Assembly: GCA_025464795.1 (NCBI GenBank)
Contig: JAODNB010000375.1
Span: 1 to 13,184 of the forward strand
Direction: 5' to 3'
DNA length: 13,184 bases
DNA from: Frankiales bacterium
GTDB taxonomy: Bacteria > Actinomycetota > Actinomycetes > Mycobacteriales > SCTD01
Shown here one piece after another: positions 7,591 to 13,184 of the stretch (position 1 is its first letter; each line of letters opens with the position of its first letter). The translations under genes and the position numbers were made by a program. The notes below the pieces were generated by a model. It searched no databases. It was not told the origin of the DNA and worked only from the letters and a program-made list of their open reading frames with translations.

Positions 7591-7704
7591 ATCCTCTTGG
7601 GAATCTTCCTGGTCCTGCTGGCCGTGACCGCACCCCGGTGGGGGGCGGACACCCGCGACGGACGGGACTGGCAGCCGCAGGGCTGGCGTCGCTCCGTGCG
7701 GTAG
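7588..7704 (+). CDS. Small single-span membrane peptide upstream of bsaP
   Basis: 38 residues starting MILLGIFLVLLAVTAPRWGA. Residues 1-15 are one hydrophobic segment long enough to insert in the membrane, followed by a charged tail with ADTRDGRDWQP and a basic C terminus (RRSVR). By the positive-inside rule the tail should be cytosolic. A tail motif of the type RxGxDxRDGRDW occurs, from memory, in short actinobacterial membrane proteins, so I think the gene is real, though I cannot name a family. The ribosome site is poor, and the ATG lies in one of the TGGCAG boxes of the divergent control region. The stop is 10 bases before the bsaP ATG, so the two are probably one transcript. Confidence 0.55.
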   Translation: MILLGIFLVLLAVTAPRWGADTRDGRDWQPQGWRRSVR

Positions 7705-7714
7705 ACAGGGCGGC

Positions 7715-7894
7715 ATGACGGACCAGCAGTTCTGCGGTCACTGCGGCGAGCCCGGCGAGCACCCCCTCTGCGTGCGGCAGCTGGCGCTCGATCCGCCCCG
7801 GTACTGCACCCGCTGCCGGCGGCGCATGGTGGTCCAGGTGCACCCGACCGGCTGGTCTGCCCGCTGCGTGGAGCACGGCGCGATCAGCGGCTGA
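7715..7894 (+). CDS. bsaP: Biotin synthase auxiliary protein (BsaP)
   Basis: 59 residues with six cysteines: CGHC at 7-10, Cys19, CTRC at 31-34 and Cys51. The stretch PPRYCTRCRRRMVVQVHPTG followed by WSARCVEHG matches the actinobacterial BsaP family (mycobacterial Rv1590 type). BsaP is an iron-sulfur protein that actinobacterial BioB needs to turn dethiobiotin into biotin. The ATG at 7715 has AGGG 4 bases upstream. The stop is 5 bp from the stop of the convergent pilT-like gene, leaving no room for a terminator. In mycobacteria bsaP lies next to bioB. Here it is about 5.1 kb away on the same strand, behind a small membrane peptide and divergent from an AraC-type regulator. Identification rests on recalled family sequence and the cysteine pattern, and is fairly sure. 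Confidence 0.87.
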   Translation: MTDQQFCGHCGEPGEHPLCVRQLALDPPRYCTRCRRRMVVQVHPTGWSARCVEHGAISG

Positions 7895-7899
7895 GGGTC

Positions 7900-8979
7900 C
7901 TAGGCGACGAGTCCGAGGCGACGCAGCTCGACGGTGAGGTCGTGCGGTGAGGTCGACGCGGCCATGGCCGCCTCGAGCGTGATGACGCCGTCCCGGATGA
8001 ACGAGACCAGGTGCTGGTCGAAGGTCTGCATGCCGTAGTACGTGCCCTCGGCGATGAGTGCCGGGATCGTGGAGGTCTTGTCCGGGTCCGCGATGGCGTC
8101 GGCGATGCGGCCGGTGTTGACGGCGATCTCCATGACCACGCAGCGGCCCTCGCCGTCGGCGCGGGGCACGAGGCGCTGGCAGATGATGCCGCGGAGAGAG
8201 GCGGCGAGCGCGAGGCGGACCTGCTTCTGCTCGTGCGGCGGGAAGAAGTCGATGATGCGGTTGATGGTCTCGGAGGCGTCCGTCGTGTGCAGCGTCGACA
8301 TGACGAAGTGGCCGGTCTCGGCGGCCGCGAGCCCGGCCTTGACGGTCTCGTGGTCACGCATCTCACCGACGAGGATGACGTCGGGGTCCTGCCGCATGGC
8401 GGCGCGCATCGCGGTCACGAAGTCCTCGGTGTCGACGCGCACCTCGCGCTGGTTCACCATCGCCAGCTTGTCGAAGTGCAGCACCTCGATCGGGTCCTCG
8501 ATCGTGACGACGTGCACCTCCTTGTTGCTGTTGATGTGGTCGATCATGCCGGCGAGGGTGGTCGTCTTGCCGGAGCCGGTCGGACCGGTCACGAGGACCA
8601 GGCCACGGGGCTCCATGGCGAGCGACGCCAGCACGGCGGGCAGGCCCAGGTCGGACAGCGGGATGGCGCCGACGCTCACGCGACGGAAGACCAGACCGGC
8701 CGAGCCGCGGCTGCGGAAGGCGTTGACGCGGAACCGGCCGACGCCGGACAGCGAGTAGGCGAAGTCCGCCTCGTTCGAGCGGTGGAACTCCTCGACGAGG
8801 TCCTCACGGAGCACCTCGTTGACCATCTGCTCGGTGTCGGCGCTGGTGAGGTCGCGCGTCTGCAGCTTGCGCAACCGGCCGTCGATCCGGACCCGGGGCG
8901 GGGAGCCGACCTTGCAGTGCAGGTCAGAGCCGCCGCACTCCACCAGAGCGCGGAGGAAGGGCTCGATAGAGGTGGTCAC
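7900..8979 (-). CDS. pilT: PilT-like type IV pilus retraction ATPase
   Basis: 359 residues, a complete secretion/pilus hexameric ATPase. The N-terminal domain begins with the PilT hallmark GGSDLHCKVGSPPRVRIDG (about 16-34). The Walker A GPTGSGKT is at 132-139, the Asp box TIEDPIE at 159-165, Walker B DVILVGEMRD at 200-209 and the His box STLHTTDA at 228-235. The C-terminal IPALIAEGTYYGMQTFDQ corresponds to the AIRNLIREGK region that marks PilT rather than PilB. PilT drives pilus disassembly and twitching. The GTG at 8977-8979 is the start and has no clear ribosome site. No other pilus gene is in the window, so it is an orphan here. It may act with pilins encoded elsewhere. Confidence 0.92.
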   Translation of the reverse strand: MTTSIEPFLRALVECGGSDLHCKVGSPPRVRIDGRLRKLQTRDLTSADTEQMVNEVLREDLVEEFHRSNEADFAYSLSGVGRFRVNAFRSRGSAGLVFRRVSVGAIPLSDLGLPAVLASLAMEPRGLVLVTGPTGSGKTTTLAGMIDHINSNKEVHVVTIEDPIEVLHFDKLAMVNQREVRVDTEDFVTAMRAAMRQDPDVILVGEMRDHETVKAGLAAAETGHFVMSTLHTTDASETINRIIDFFPPHEQKQVRLALAASLRGIICQRLVPRADGEGRCVVMEIAVNTGRIADAIADPDKTSTIPALIAEGTYYGMQTFDQHLVSFIRDGVITLEAAMAASTSPHDLTVELRRLGLVA

Positions 8980-8990
8980 GGATGTTGCTT

Positions 8991-9022
8991 CGGCGCAGAG
9001 CAGGGGCTCCTTTACTGCGCCG
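8991..9022 (-). terminator. Hairpin between the aminopeptidase P and pilT-like genes
   Basis: CGGCGCAG (8991-8998) and CTGCGCCG (9015-9022) are perfect 8-bp inverted arms around a 16-base loop that itself contains GAGC/GCTC (8998-9001 and 9006-9009). It sits 7 bases past the stop of the leftward aminopeptidase gene. It could end that transcript or be a leader structure ahead of pilT. There is no T tract, so a classic intrinsic terminator is not assured. Confidence 0.5.
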
Positions 9023-9028
9023 ATCGGG

Positions 9029-10432
9029 CTACCTCAGGGAAGCCATCCAGGTCTCGACCGCGTCCGGGTCCCGCGGAAGAGCCGCGGACAGGTTCCGGTA
9101 GCCGTCCTCGGTGATCAGGACGTCGTCCTCGATCCGCACCCCGATGCCGCGGAGGTCCTCGGGGACGAGCAGGTCGTCAGGCTGGAAGTACAGGCCCGGC
9201 TCGACCGTCAGGACGTAGCCCGGGAGCAGCGGGCCGTCGCGGTAGACCTCGTCCCGAGCGTGCGCGCAGTCGTGCACGTCGAGGCCGAGCATGTGGCTGA
9301 CGCCGTGCAGGGTCCACCTGCTGTAGCGCTTGTCGTCGTCCGCCAGGACCTCCTGCGCCGACTCGACGATCCCCATCGCCTCGAGGCCCTCGGCGAGCAC
9401 CCTCATCGCCGCCTTGTGCGGGTCGAGGAAGCTGTTGCCGGGCTTGCACTCGGCCAGCGCGGCCTCCTGCGAGCGGTAGACGAGCTCGTACACCTCCCGC
9501 TGGCGCGGGGTCCAGGTGCCGTTGACGGGCAGGGTCCGGGTGACGTCGGCGGTGTAGAGCTCGTTGCCCTCGACGCCCATGTCGAGCAGGATCAGCTCGC
9601 CCGGGACCACCGGGCCGTCGTTGTCGGTCCAGTGCAGCGTGCAGGCGTGCGAGCCCGCCGCGCAGATGGAGCCGTAGCCGACGTCGTTGCCCTCGACCCG
9701 GGCGCGGAGGCCGAACACGCCCTCGGCCCACCGCTCGGAGGTCTCGACGGCTTGGGGCAGCGCGCGCGCTACGTCCTCGAAGCCCTTGATCGTGGCGTTC
9801 ACGGCCTCTTGCAGCTGCGCGACCTCCCACTCGTCCTTCACGAGGCGAGCCTCGGACAGCCAGGTCGCGAGCTCCTTGTCTGCCTGCTCGGAGCTCTCGA
9901 AGAACGCAGCCGCCGCCTCGTCGTACCCCTGGAGGACCCGGGCCGCCGTGCCCTGGAGCTTCTCGAGCTCCTCCAAGGGCCGGGCCGTGATCCCGAGCTC
10001 CGCCGTGACAGCGTCCAACGAGGGCCGCGGGCCGACCCAGAGCTCGCCGTTGCGGTCGGTGAAGAAGGCAGGGGTCGTACGGTCCCAGGACGGCGCCTGG
10101 AACAGCGTGGCGGTCCCGTCGGCATCGATCACGAGGACCGCGTCGGGCTCGAACGATCCGGCGAGCCAGGCGAAGTCGCTGCCGGGGCGGAACGGGTAGT
10201 CAGTGTCGTTGGACCGCACCTTGAGGCGGCCGCTCGGGATGACCAGCACCTCGCCCGGGAACTGCTCGGCAAGCCGTCGCCGGCGCTCGGCGCGGAACGG
10301 CGCAGCGGCACCCTCCGCCGGCAGGTCCGCAGACCTGTCCGCCCAGCCGGTGCTCATGAACTCGAGCAGCTTCGCGGGTCGCTTCGGGTCGTGGCTGGCT
10401 GCTGGCTTCTCCTGCGGGGTCTCCTCGGTCAT
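9029..10432 (-). CDS. pepP: Xaa-Pro aminopeptidase (aminopeptidase P)
   Basis: 467 residues, M24B metallopeptidase that removes an N-terminal residue from peptides whose second residue is proline. The N-terminal aminopeptidase-P domain (about 40-175) includes SGRLKVRSNDTDYPFRPGSD, a typical motif. In the pita-bread catalytic domain all five metal ligands are visible: Asp284 (LLDMGVE), Asp296 (YTADVTRT), His380 (HGVSHMLGLDVHD), Glu411 (VEPGLYF) and Glu435 (VRIEDD). Supporting histidines are His376 and His387. No signal peptide is present and the first 40 residues are polar, so it is cytosolic. The ATG at 10432 has GAGG close upstream. It lies 18 bp downstream of the crotonase-like gene and is probably co-transcribed with it. 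Confidence 0.94.
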   Translation of the reverse strand: MTEETPQEKPAASHDPKRPAKLLEFMSTGWADRSADLPAEGAAAPFRAERRRRLAEQFPGEVLVIPSGRLKVRSNDTDYPFRPGSDFAWLAGSFEPDAVLVIDADGTATLFQAPSWDRTTPAFFTDRNGELWVGPRPSLDAVTAELGITARPLEELEKLQGTAARVLQGYDEAAAAFFESSEQADKELATWLSEARLVKDEWEVAQLQEAVNATIKGFEDVARALPQAVETSERWAEGVFGLRARVEGNDVGYGSICAAGSHACTLHWTDNDGPVVPGELILLDMGVEGNELYTADVTRTLPVNGTWTPRQREVYELVYRSQEAALAECKPGNSFLDPHKAAMRVLAEGLEAMGIVESAQEVLADDDKRYSRWTLHGVSHMLGLDVHDCAHARDEVYRDGPLLPGYVLTVEPGLYFQPDDLLVPEDLRGIGVRIEDDVLITEDGYRNLSAALPRDPDAVETWMASLR

Positions 10433-10450
10433 GCCCTCAGAGTACGACCG

Positions 10451-11212
10451 TCAGCGGCCCTTCCACTCCGGCTTTCGCTTCGCCAGGAACGCGCCGATCC
10501 CCTCGCTCGCGTCCTCGGTGCTGTTGAGCAGGGACAGCTGCGCCTGCATCGCGGCGAGGCCCGCCGGCAGCGAGCTCTCGAGGGCGTCCAGGAAGGCCCG
10601 CTTGCCGAGCCGGACGGCCACGGGAGGCTTGTTCGCGAGGGCCTGCACCAGCGCGTCCGTCTCAGCGGGCAGGTCCGTGACGACCCTGCTGATCAGGCCC
10701 ATCTCGAGCGCCTCGGCGGCGGGGACCCGACGGGCGCTCAGCATCATCTCCATGGCCCGCTTCGGGCTGACGTGCACCGCCAGCAGCGCGCTGACCATGA
10801 ACGGCCAGATGCCGAGGTCCACCTCAGGCAGGCCGAACGCCGCGGAGTCCGCGGCCAGCACCACGTCGCAGCCGAGGACGATCGCGACCCCACCGGCGAG
10901 GCACAGCCCCTGCACCCCGGCGACGACGGGTACCGGGCAGGCCCGCATGGCCAGCACCAGCTCGCGGATCAAGCCACGGCTCTCGTGCACCTCGAGGCCC
11001 GTCGCGTCCGGGGCCATCTGCACGAGGTCGGCGCCGGCACAGAACACCTTGTCGCCCGCGCTCGTGATGAGCACGACCCGGGCGTCCCCCAGGTCCTGGA
11101 GAGCAGCGATCATGCCGCGGAGGATCTCCCCGTTGAGCGCGTTGCGCTTGGCCTCGCGGTCCAGGTGCAGGCGAAGGACCAGCCCCTCGCGCGAGACGGC
11201 CAGGTCAGACAT
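10451..11212 (-). CDS. Enoyl-CoA hydratase/isomerase (crotonase-fold) family protein
   Basis: 253 residues, standard crotonase length. Oxyanion-hole segments are visible: FCAGADL at 58-63 and GLCLAGG at 102-108. Of the two glutamates that catalyse hydration in classic enoyl-CoA hydratase, the second is present (Glu130 in FGLPEVDLGIWPF), but the first is replaced by Ala110 (AGGVAIVLGCD instead of GGGCELALACD). The exact reaction, whether isomerase, hydrolase or a hydratase using one acid, is therefore uncertain. The ATG at 11212 is chosen because the family N terminus (LAVSREGLVLRLHLDREAKRNALN) begins there. It overlaps the upstream biotin-carboxylase-like gene by 8 bp (ATGTCTGA), so the two are translationally coupled. 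Confidence 0.9.
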   Translation of the reverse strand: MSDLAVSREGLVLRLHLDREAKRNALNGEILRGMIAALQDLGDARVVLITSAGDKVFCAGADLVQMAPDATGLEVHESRGLIRELVLAMRACPVPVVAGVQGLCLAGGVAIVLGCDVVLAADSAAFGLPEVDLGIWPFMVSALLAVHVSPKRAMEMMLSARRVPAAEALEMGLISRVVTDLPAETDALVQALANKPPVAVRLGKRAFLDALESSLPAGLAAMQAQLSLLNSTEDASEGIGAFLAKRKPEWKGR

Positions 11213-11900
11213 GCGGGCCTCCGAGTGCTGAGAGTCCAGGGGGGCGCGGGACGTCCGGCCCTTCCATGACGAGCGAGTCCCAGGCCTGGGCGGCGAGCGC
11301 GTACGCGCTGTCCCGGTCGGCACCCCACGCCGTCAGAACGGCCAGGAGGGACTGCGTAGGCGTGCCGCCCTCAGCCACGGCCTCGTCGAACCAGACGTCC
11401 TCGGACGTGGGTGTCACGAGGTGCGTGACCGGGACGAGGTCCCTCGCGACGACCTCCACCGACACGGCGACGCCTGCGCCCGCGGCCGCGACCACCTCGG
11501 CCGCGCGGGAGGGGACAGCAGGAAGACAGGCCGGCACCTGCGCGTAGCGCGCCTCCACCACCCCATCGCCCGCGCTCAGCTCCACGGGCAGCTGGAGCTC
11601 GCCGCCGAGCCACTCGAGCCCGAGTCCCCGCACGCCGTCCTCGAGACCGGCGAGCTGCGTCGTGGCCGGGTGCACCCCCTGCACACCGGCCTGACGGGCC
11701 GCTTCGATCAGCTTGGTGACATCGCCGTACGCCGCCAGCAGGTCTCCCAGCAGCACGCTCTCGTCGGCCAGCTGAGCGTGCAGGGACCTCGCATCAGCGC
11801 CGGTGTGCACGCTGACGGTCCGGATCCCCCGGGCCTGCAGCTCCCTCAGGACCCGAACGGTCGCCACGCCGCGGTCCACCACGAGCACGTTGTCTGCCAT
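11205..11900 (-). CDS. Biotin-carboxylase-like protein lacking the ATP-grasp domain
   Basis: 231 residues. Residues 3-99 match the N-terminal Rossmann-like domain of biotin carboxylases: VDRGVATVRVLRELQARGI for ANRGEIAxRVxRxxxxxGI, then VSVHTGADARSLHAQLADES, VLLG and VHPATTQLA. The remainder aligns by eye to the C-terminal domain: GDGVVEARYA for GHAVECRINA, CLPAVPSRA for FLPSPGKI, and EGGTPTQSLLAVLTAWGADRDSA (178-200) for the YYDxxLAKLIxxGxxRxxA segment. The central ATP-grasp domain of about 200 residues is missing, and with it the ATP-binding and NPRLQVEH motifs, so carboxylation is not possible. No frameshift or stop is seen, so it is a maintained short protein rather than an obvious wreck. 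The ATG at 11900 is preferred over a GTG at 11912. It is coupled to the crotonase-like gene downstream. Role unknown; perhaps regulatory or structural. Confidence 0.78.
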   Translation of the reverse strand: MADNVLVVDRGVATVRVLRELQARGIRTVSVHTGADARSLHAQLADESVLLGDLLAAYGDVTKLIEAARQAGVQGVHPATTQLAGLEDGVRGLGLEWLGGELQLPVELSAGDGVVEARYAQVPACLPAVPSRAAEVVAAAGAGVAVSVEVVARDLVPVTHLVTPTSEDVWFDEAVAEGGTPTQSLLAVLTAWGADRDSAYALAAQAWDSLVMEGPDVPRPPGLSALGGPHV

Positions 11901-11919
11901 CAGCCGCGACACTATCGGG

Positions 11920-12492
11920 GTGCTCTTCGCCCTCGTCGTCCTGCTCGTCGCCGTGGGCGTGGGCTACACCGCGGGCGGTCGGCTGGACGGGCTGTCGACG
12001 CTCAACCTCCGGCGCTCGTGGGTCGTGGCCGCGGCCGTCGTGGTCCAGCTCGTCGGCGGCCTGGTCGGTGGGGCCGCCTACCCCTTGGGGCTCGCGGCTT
12101 CTGCCCTGCTCGTCGGGTACTGGCTCACAGCCAACAGGGGCGTACGAGGTACGGGTCTCGTTGCCCTCGGCCTGCTGAGCAACGCGCTGGTCGTGGGGAT
12201 CAACGGGGCCATGCCGGTGCGCGGCGAGGCCCTCGGCCGGGCGCGCCTCTCGACCCAGGACATCCTGTCCGGCGAGGACCCGCGGCACGAGCTGGCCGGA
12301 CCGGCGACCCACCTGCTGGCCCTCGGAGACGTCATCCCGGTGCTGCTGCCGGTGCACCCGGAGGTCGTCAGCGTCGGGGACGTCCTGGTCGCGGCCGGCT
12401 TGGCTCAGCTCGTCGTCGTCGGCATGCGCCGCCGCCTCCCCGTCTCCCTCCCTGCACACAAACGTGCAGTGCCAGGGGCCACTGACGCCTGA
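11920..12492 (+). CDS. DUF5317 family membrane protein
   Basis: 190 residues, an actinobacterial integral membrane protein of unknown function. The first segment LFALVVLLVAVGVGYTAGG is followed by RLDGLSTLNLRRSW, the pattern that opens DUF5317 proteins. Hydrophobic spans follow at about 32-52, 56-72, 78-95 and 157-176. The conserved-looking loop NGAMPVRGEAL, a polar stretch DPRHELAGPATHL, and LGDVIPVL with SVGDVLVAAG also fit the family. The GTG at 11920 is chosen since it puts the first span at the N terminus. No ribosome site is visible and only 19 bp separate it from the divergent start at 11900, so a leaderless transcript is possible. The last codons contain a CTGCAC/GTGCAG hairpin at 12452-12469. 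Confidence 0.8.
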   Translation: MLFALVVLLVAVGVGYTAGGRLDGLSTLNLRRSWVVAAAVVVQLVGGLVGGAAYPLGLAASALLVGYWLTANRGVRGTGLVALGLLSNALVVGINGAMPVRGEALGRARLSTQDILSGEDPRHELAGPATHLLALGDVIPVLLPVHPEVVSVGDVLVAAGLAQLVVVGMRRRLPVSLPAHKRAVPGATDA

Positions 12493-12597
12493 CCACGCAC
12501 CTCGGCGGCCTCGTTGGTGTGCTGGCAGCACACAAACGACCCCCGGTACGCCCCGCGCCCGCGCTCAGCCGGCCGTCCGCAGCGGGAGTTCGTGTGC
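12454..12597. repeat. Repeated GCACACRAAC motif, three copies
   Basis: GCACACAAACG occurs at 12454-12464 and again at 12528-12538, 74 bp apart (about seven helical turns). An inverted copy with one change (GTTCGTGTGC, reading GCACACGAAC on the other strand) is at 12588-12597, near the expected -35 of the bL37 promoter. Each copy is part of, or next to, a dyad. They may be binding sites for one regulator, but no known site is recognised. Confidence 0.4.
12512..12538 (+). terminator. Strong dyad after the DUF5317 gene
   Basis: Arms of 13 bases (12512-12524 and 12526-12538) are inverted copies with one mismatch. The inner part GTGTGCTG/CAGCACAC is perfect. As RNA it folds into a 12-pair stem with one mismatch and a GGC loop, 19 bases after the DUF5317 stop, so it may end that transcript. 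No T tract follows. Since it contains the repeated GCACACAAACG motif, it could instead be an operator. Confidence 0.5.
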
Positions 12598-12619
12598 AGC
12601 ACCCCGGCGCGGCTAGGGT
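12589..12619 (+). promoter_or_regulatory. Likely promoter of the bL37 gene
   Basis: TAGGGT at 12614-12619 fits the actinobacterial -10 form TANNNT. A weak -35-like TTCGTG is at 12589-12594, with a 19-base spacer. The transcript would start near 12626, giving a leader of about 20 bases with the AGAAGGAG ribosome site. The -35 overlaps the inverted GCACACGAAC motif. Confidence 0.45.
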
Positions 12620-12633
12620 GTGGGGCAGCCGTC

Positions 12634-12641
12634 AGAAGGAG
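12634..12641 (+). promoter_or_regulatory. Strong ribosome binding site of bL37
   Basis: AGAAGGAG is a near-full match to the 16S rRNA 3' end and lies 6 bases before the ATG at 12648. It fixes this start over any upstream in-frame codon. Confidence 0.85.
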
Positions 12642-12647
12642 CACCTC

Positions 12648-12722
12648 ATGGCCAAGAAGGGTCGCAAGCGTCGCGCCCGCAAGAAGAGCAACGCGAACCA
12701 CGGCAAGCGTCCCAACGCCTAG
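12648..12722 (+). CDS. 50S ribosomal protein bL37
   Basis: 24 residues, beginning MAKKGRKRRARKK and ending NHGKRPNA, with 11 Lys or Arg. This matches bL37, the tiny basic protein found in the large subunit of actinobacterial (first mycobacterial) ribosomes, where it lies among 23S rRNA helices. Size, AKxGRK start and NHGKRPN end are the family's marks. The ATG follows a strong AGAAGGAG site by 6 bases. The reading frame stays open upstream to about 12519, but the family length and ribosome site rule out the longer form. The gene appears to have its own promoter and is followed 6 bases later by a strong hairpin terminator, so it is a single-gene unit. Confidence 0.92.
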   Translation: MAKKGRKRRARKKSNANHGKRPNA

Positions 12723-12728
12723 CCACCT

Positions 12729-12759
12729 CTGAGGGCCTCCGCAGCGCGGGGGCCTTCAG
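12729..12759 (+). terminator. Rho-independent-like terminator after bL37
   Basis: CTGAGGGCCTCCGC (12729-12742) and GCGGGGGCCTTCAG (12746-12759) pair over 14 positions with an AGC loop. In the rightward transcript the two non-Watson-Crick positions are G-U pairs. In the leftward direction they would be A-C mismatches, so it suits bL37 best. It may also serve the epimerase gene, whose stop codon (12756-12758) lies in the right arm. No T tract follows, as is common in actinobacteria. Confidence 0.8.
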
Positions 12760-13184
12760 TGCGTTCGGACCCACTCCACGGTCTGCGCGATGCCCTCAGC
12801 GAGGTCCGCGGCCGGTTCCCATCCCAGGGCTCGACGGGCCGCGGAGCTGTCGAGTGCGATGGCCTGCAGCTCACCCGGGCGCACCGCAGCGAAGTCCGGG
12901 GCGTCAGGGGCACCCGCCGCAGCCGCGACGAGCGAGTGCAGAGACCGGACCGTCGTGGCGACGCCCGTCCCGACGTTGAGACGGCGCCCGTCGCCTCGTC
13001 CTTCGAGGCAGCGCAGGAACGCGTCCACGACGTCGTCGACGTGGACGTAGTCCCGCGAGGAGGTGCCGTCGCCGAAGATGCGGGCGGTCCGGCCGGCGAG
13101 CAGCGCGCGGGCGAAGATGGCCACCACCCCGGCTTCACCGTGCGGGTCCTGCCGCGGCCCGTACACGTTGCCGAGCCGCAACGT
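12756..13184 (-). CDS. NAD-dependent nucleotide-sugar epimerase/dehydratase, C-terminal part
   Basis: About 142 residues are visible and the gene continues past the right edge. The frame reads through TLRLGNVYGPRQDPHGEAGV at the edge, which is the middle of an extended short-chain dehydrogenase, so the leftmost in-frame TTG (13179-13181) is not a true start. RxGNVYGPRQ, IFGDGTSSRDYVHVDDVVDA, LNVGTG and the late RRALGWEPAADLAEGIAQTV are hallmarks of UDP-glucose 4-epimerase and related UDP-sugar epimerases or dehydratases, which supply sugars for cell-surface polysaccharide. The NAD-binding GxxGxxG and the YxxxK active site lie outside the window. Sub-type (galE or other) cannot be decided. Confidence 0.88.
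   Translation of the reverse strand, partial: TLRLGNVYGPRQDPHGEAGVVAIFARALLAGRTARIFGDGTSSRDYVHVDDVVDAFLRCLEGRGDGRRLNVGTGVATTVRSLHSLVAAAAGAPDAPDFAAVRPGELQAIALDSSAARRALGWEPAADLAEGIAQTVEWVRTH

Noticed and set aside
8819..11269. An 816-codon rightward open frame
   Set aside because: It lies opposite the aminopeptidase P and crotonase-like genes, which carry full catalytic motifs. Its composition (long runs of Arg, Gly, Leu, Asp) is typical of an antisense frame in GC-rich DNA.
12519..12647. Longer 67-residue version of bL37
   Set aside because: The AGAAGGAG site and the fixed 24-residue family length place the start at 12648.
1..13184. Search for tRNA, rRNA, CRISPR arrays, insertion sequences or attachment sites
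   Set aside because: None seen: no cloverleaf-like CCA-ending gene, no regularly spaced repeats, no transposase or integrase motifs.

Overview
The window is very GC-rich, densely packed DNA with many GTG starts and overlapping gene ends. It carries three lineage markers: a 24-residue ribosomal protein bL37, a biotin synthase auxiliary protein (BsaP) and a DUF5317 membrane protein. Together these point to the chromosome of an actinomycete (Actinomycetota). Genus cannot be fixed from the sequence. A nocardioid-type organism is a guess only. No tRNA, rRNA, insertion sequence, phage gene or CRISPR array was seen.

Left third (1-6539): biotin synthesis. The 3' part of bioF is followed by a small opposite-strand gene of unknown function (422-739). 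Next comes a tightly coupled rightward operon bioD-bioB-bioA, which continues without a gap into tag (3-methyladenine DNA glycosylase I) and a PAS-GAF-GGDEF-EAL cyclic-di-GMP enzyme. BioF, BioA, BioD and BioB are the four last steps from pimeloyl thioester to biotin. No pimelate-making gene is visible.

Middle (6527-7894): a leftward AraC-type regulator with a DJ-1/PfpI-like domain faces a rightward pair. The pair is a 38-residue single-span membrane peptide and bsaP, a 59-residue cysteine-rich protein that assists BioB. The region between the divergent starts is strikingly symmetric, with four TGGCAG/CTGCCA hexamers around a perfect palindrome. This suggests that the regulator controls itself and the bsaP unit, a possible second biotin-linked locus about 5 kb from bioB.

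Right part (7900-11912, leftward): an orphan pilT-like retraction ATPase, an aminopeptidase P, a crotonase-fold protein lacking one of the two classic catalytic glutamates, and a protein that looks like a biotin carboxylase with its central ATP-grasp domain missing.

Far right (11920-13184): a DUF5317 membrane protein, a hairpin and repeat-containing spacer, the bL37 gene with its own promoter and strong ribosome binding site, a strong terminator, and the C-terminal part of a leftward nucleotide-sugar epimerase that runs off the window.

The most interesting items are the bsaP locus with its symmetric control region, and the biotin-carboxylase-like protein without an ATP-grasp domain. The repeated GCACACRAAC motif upstream of bL37 comes next.
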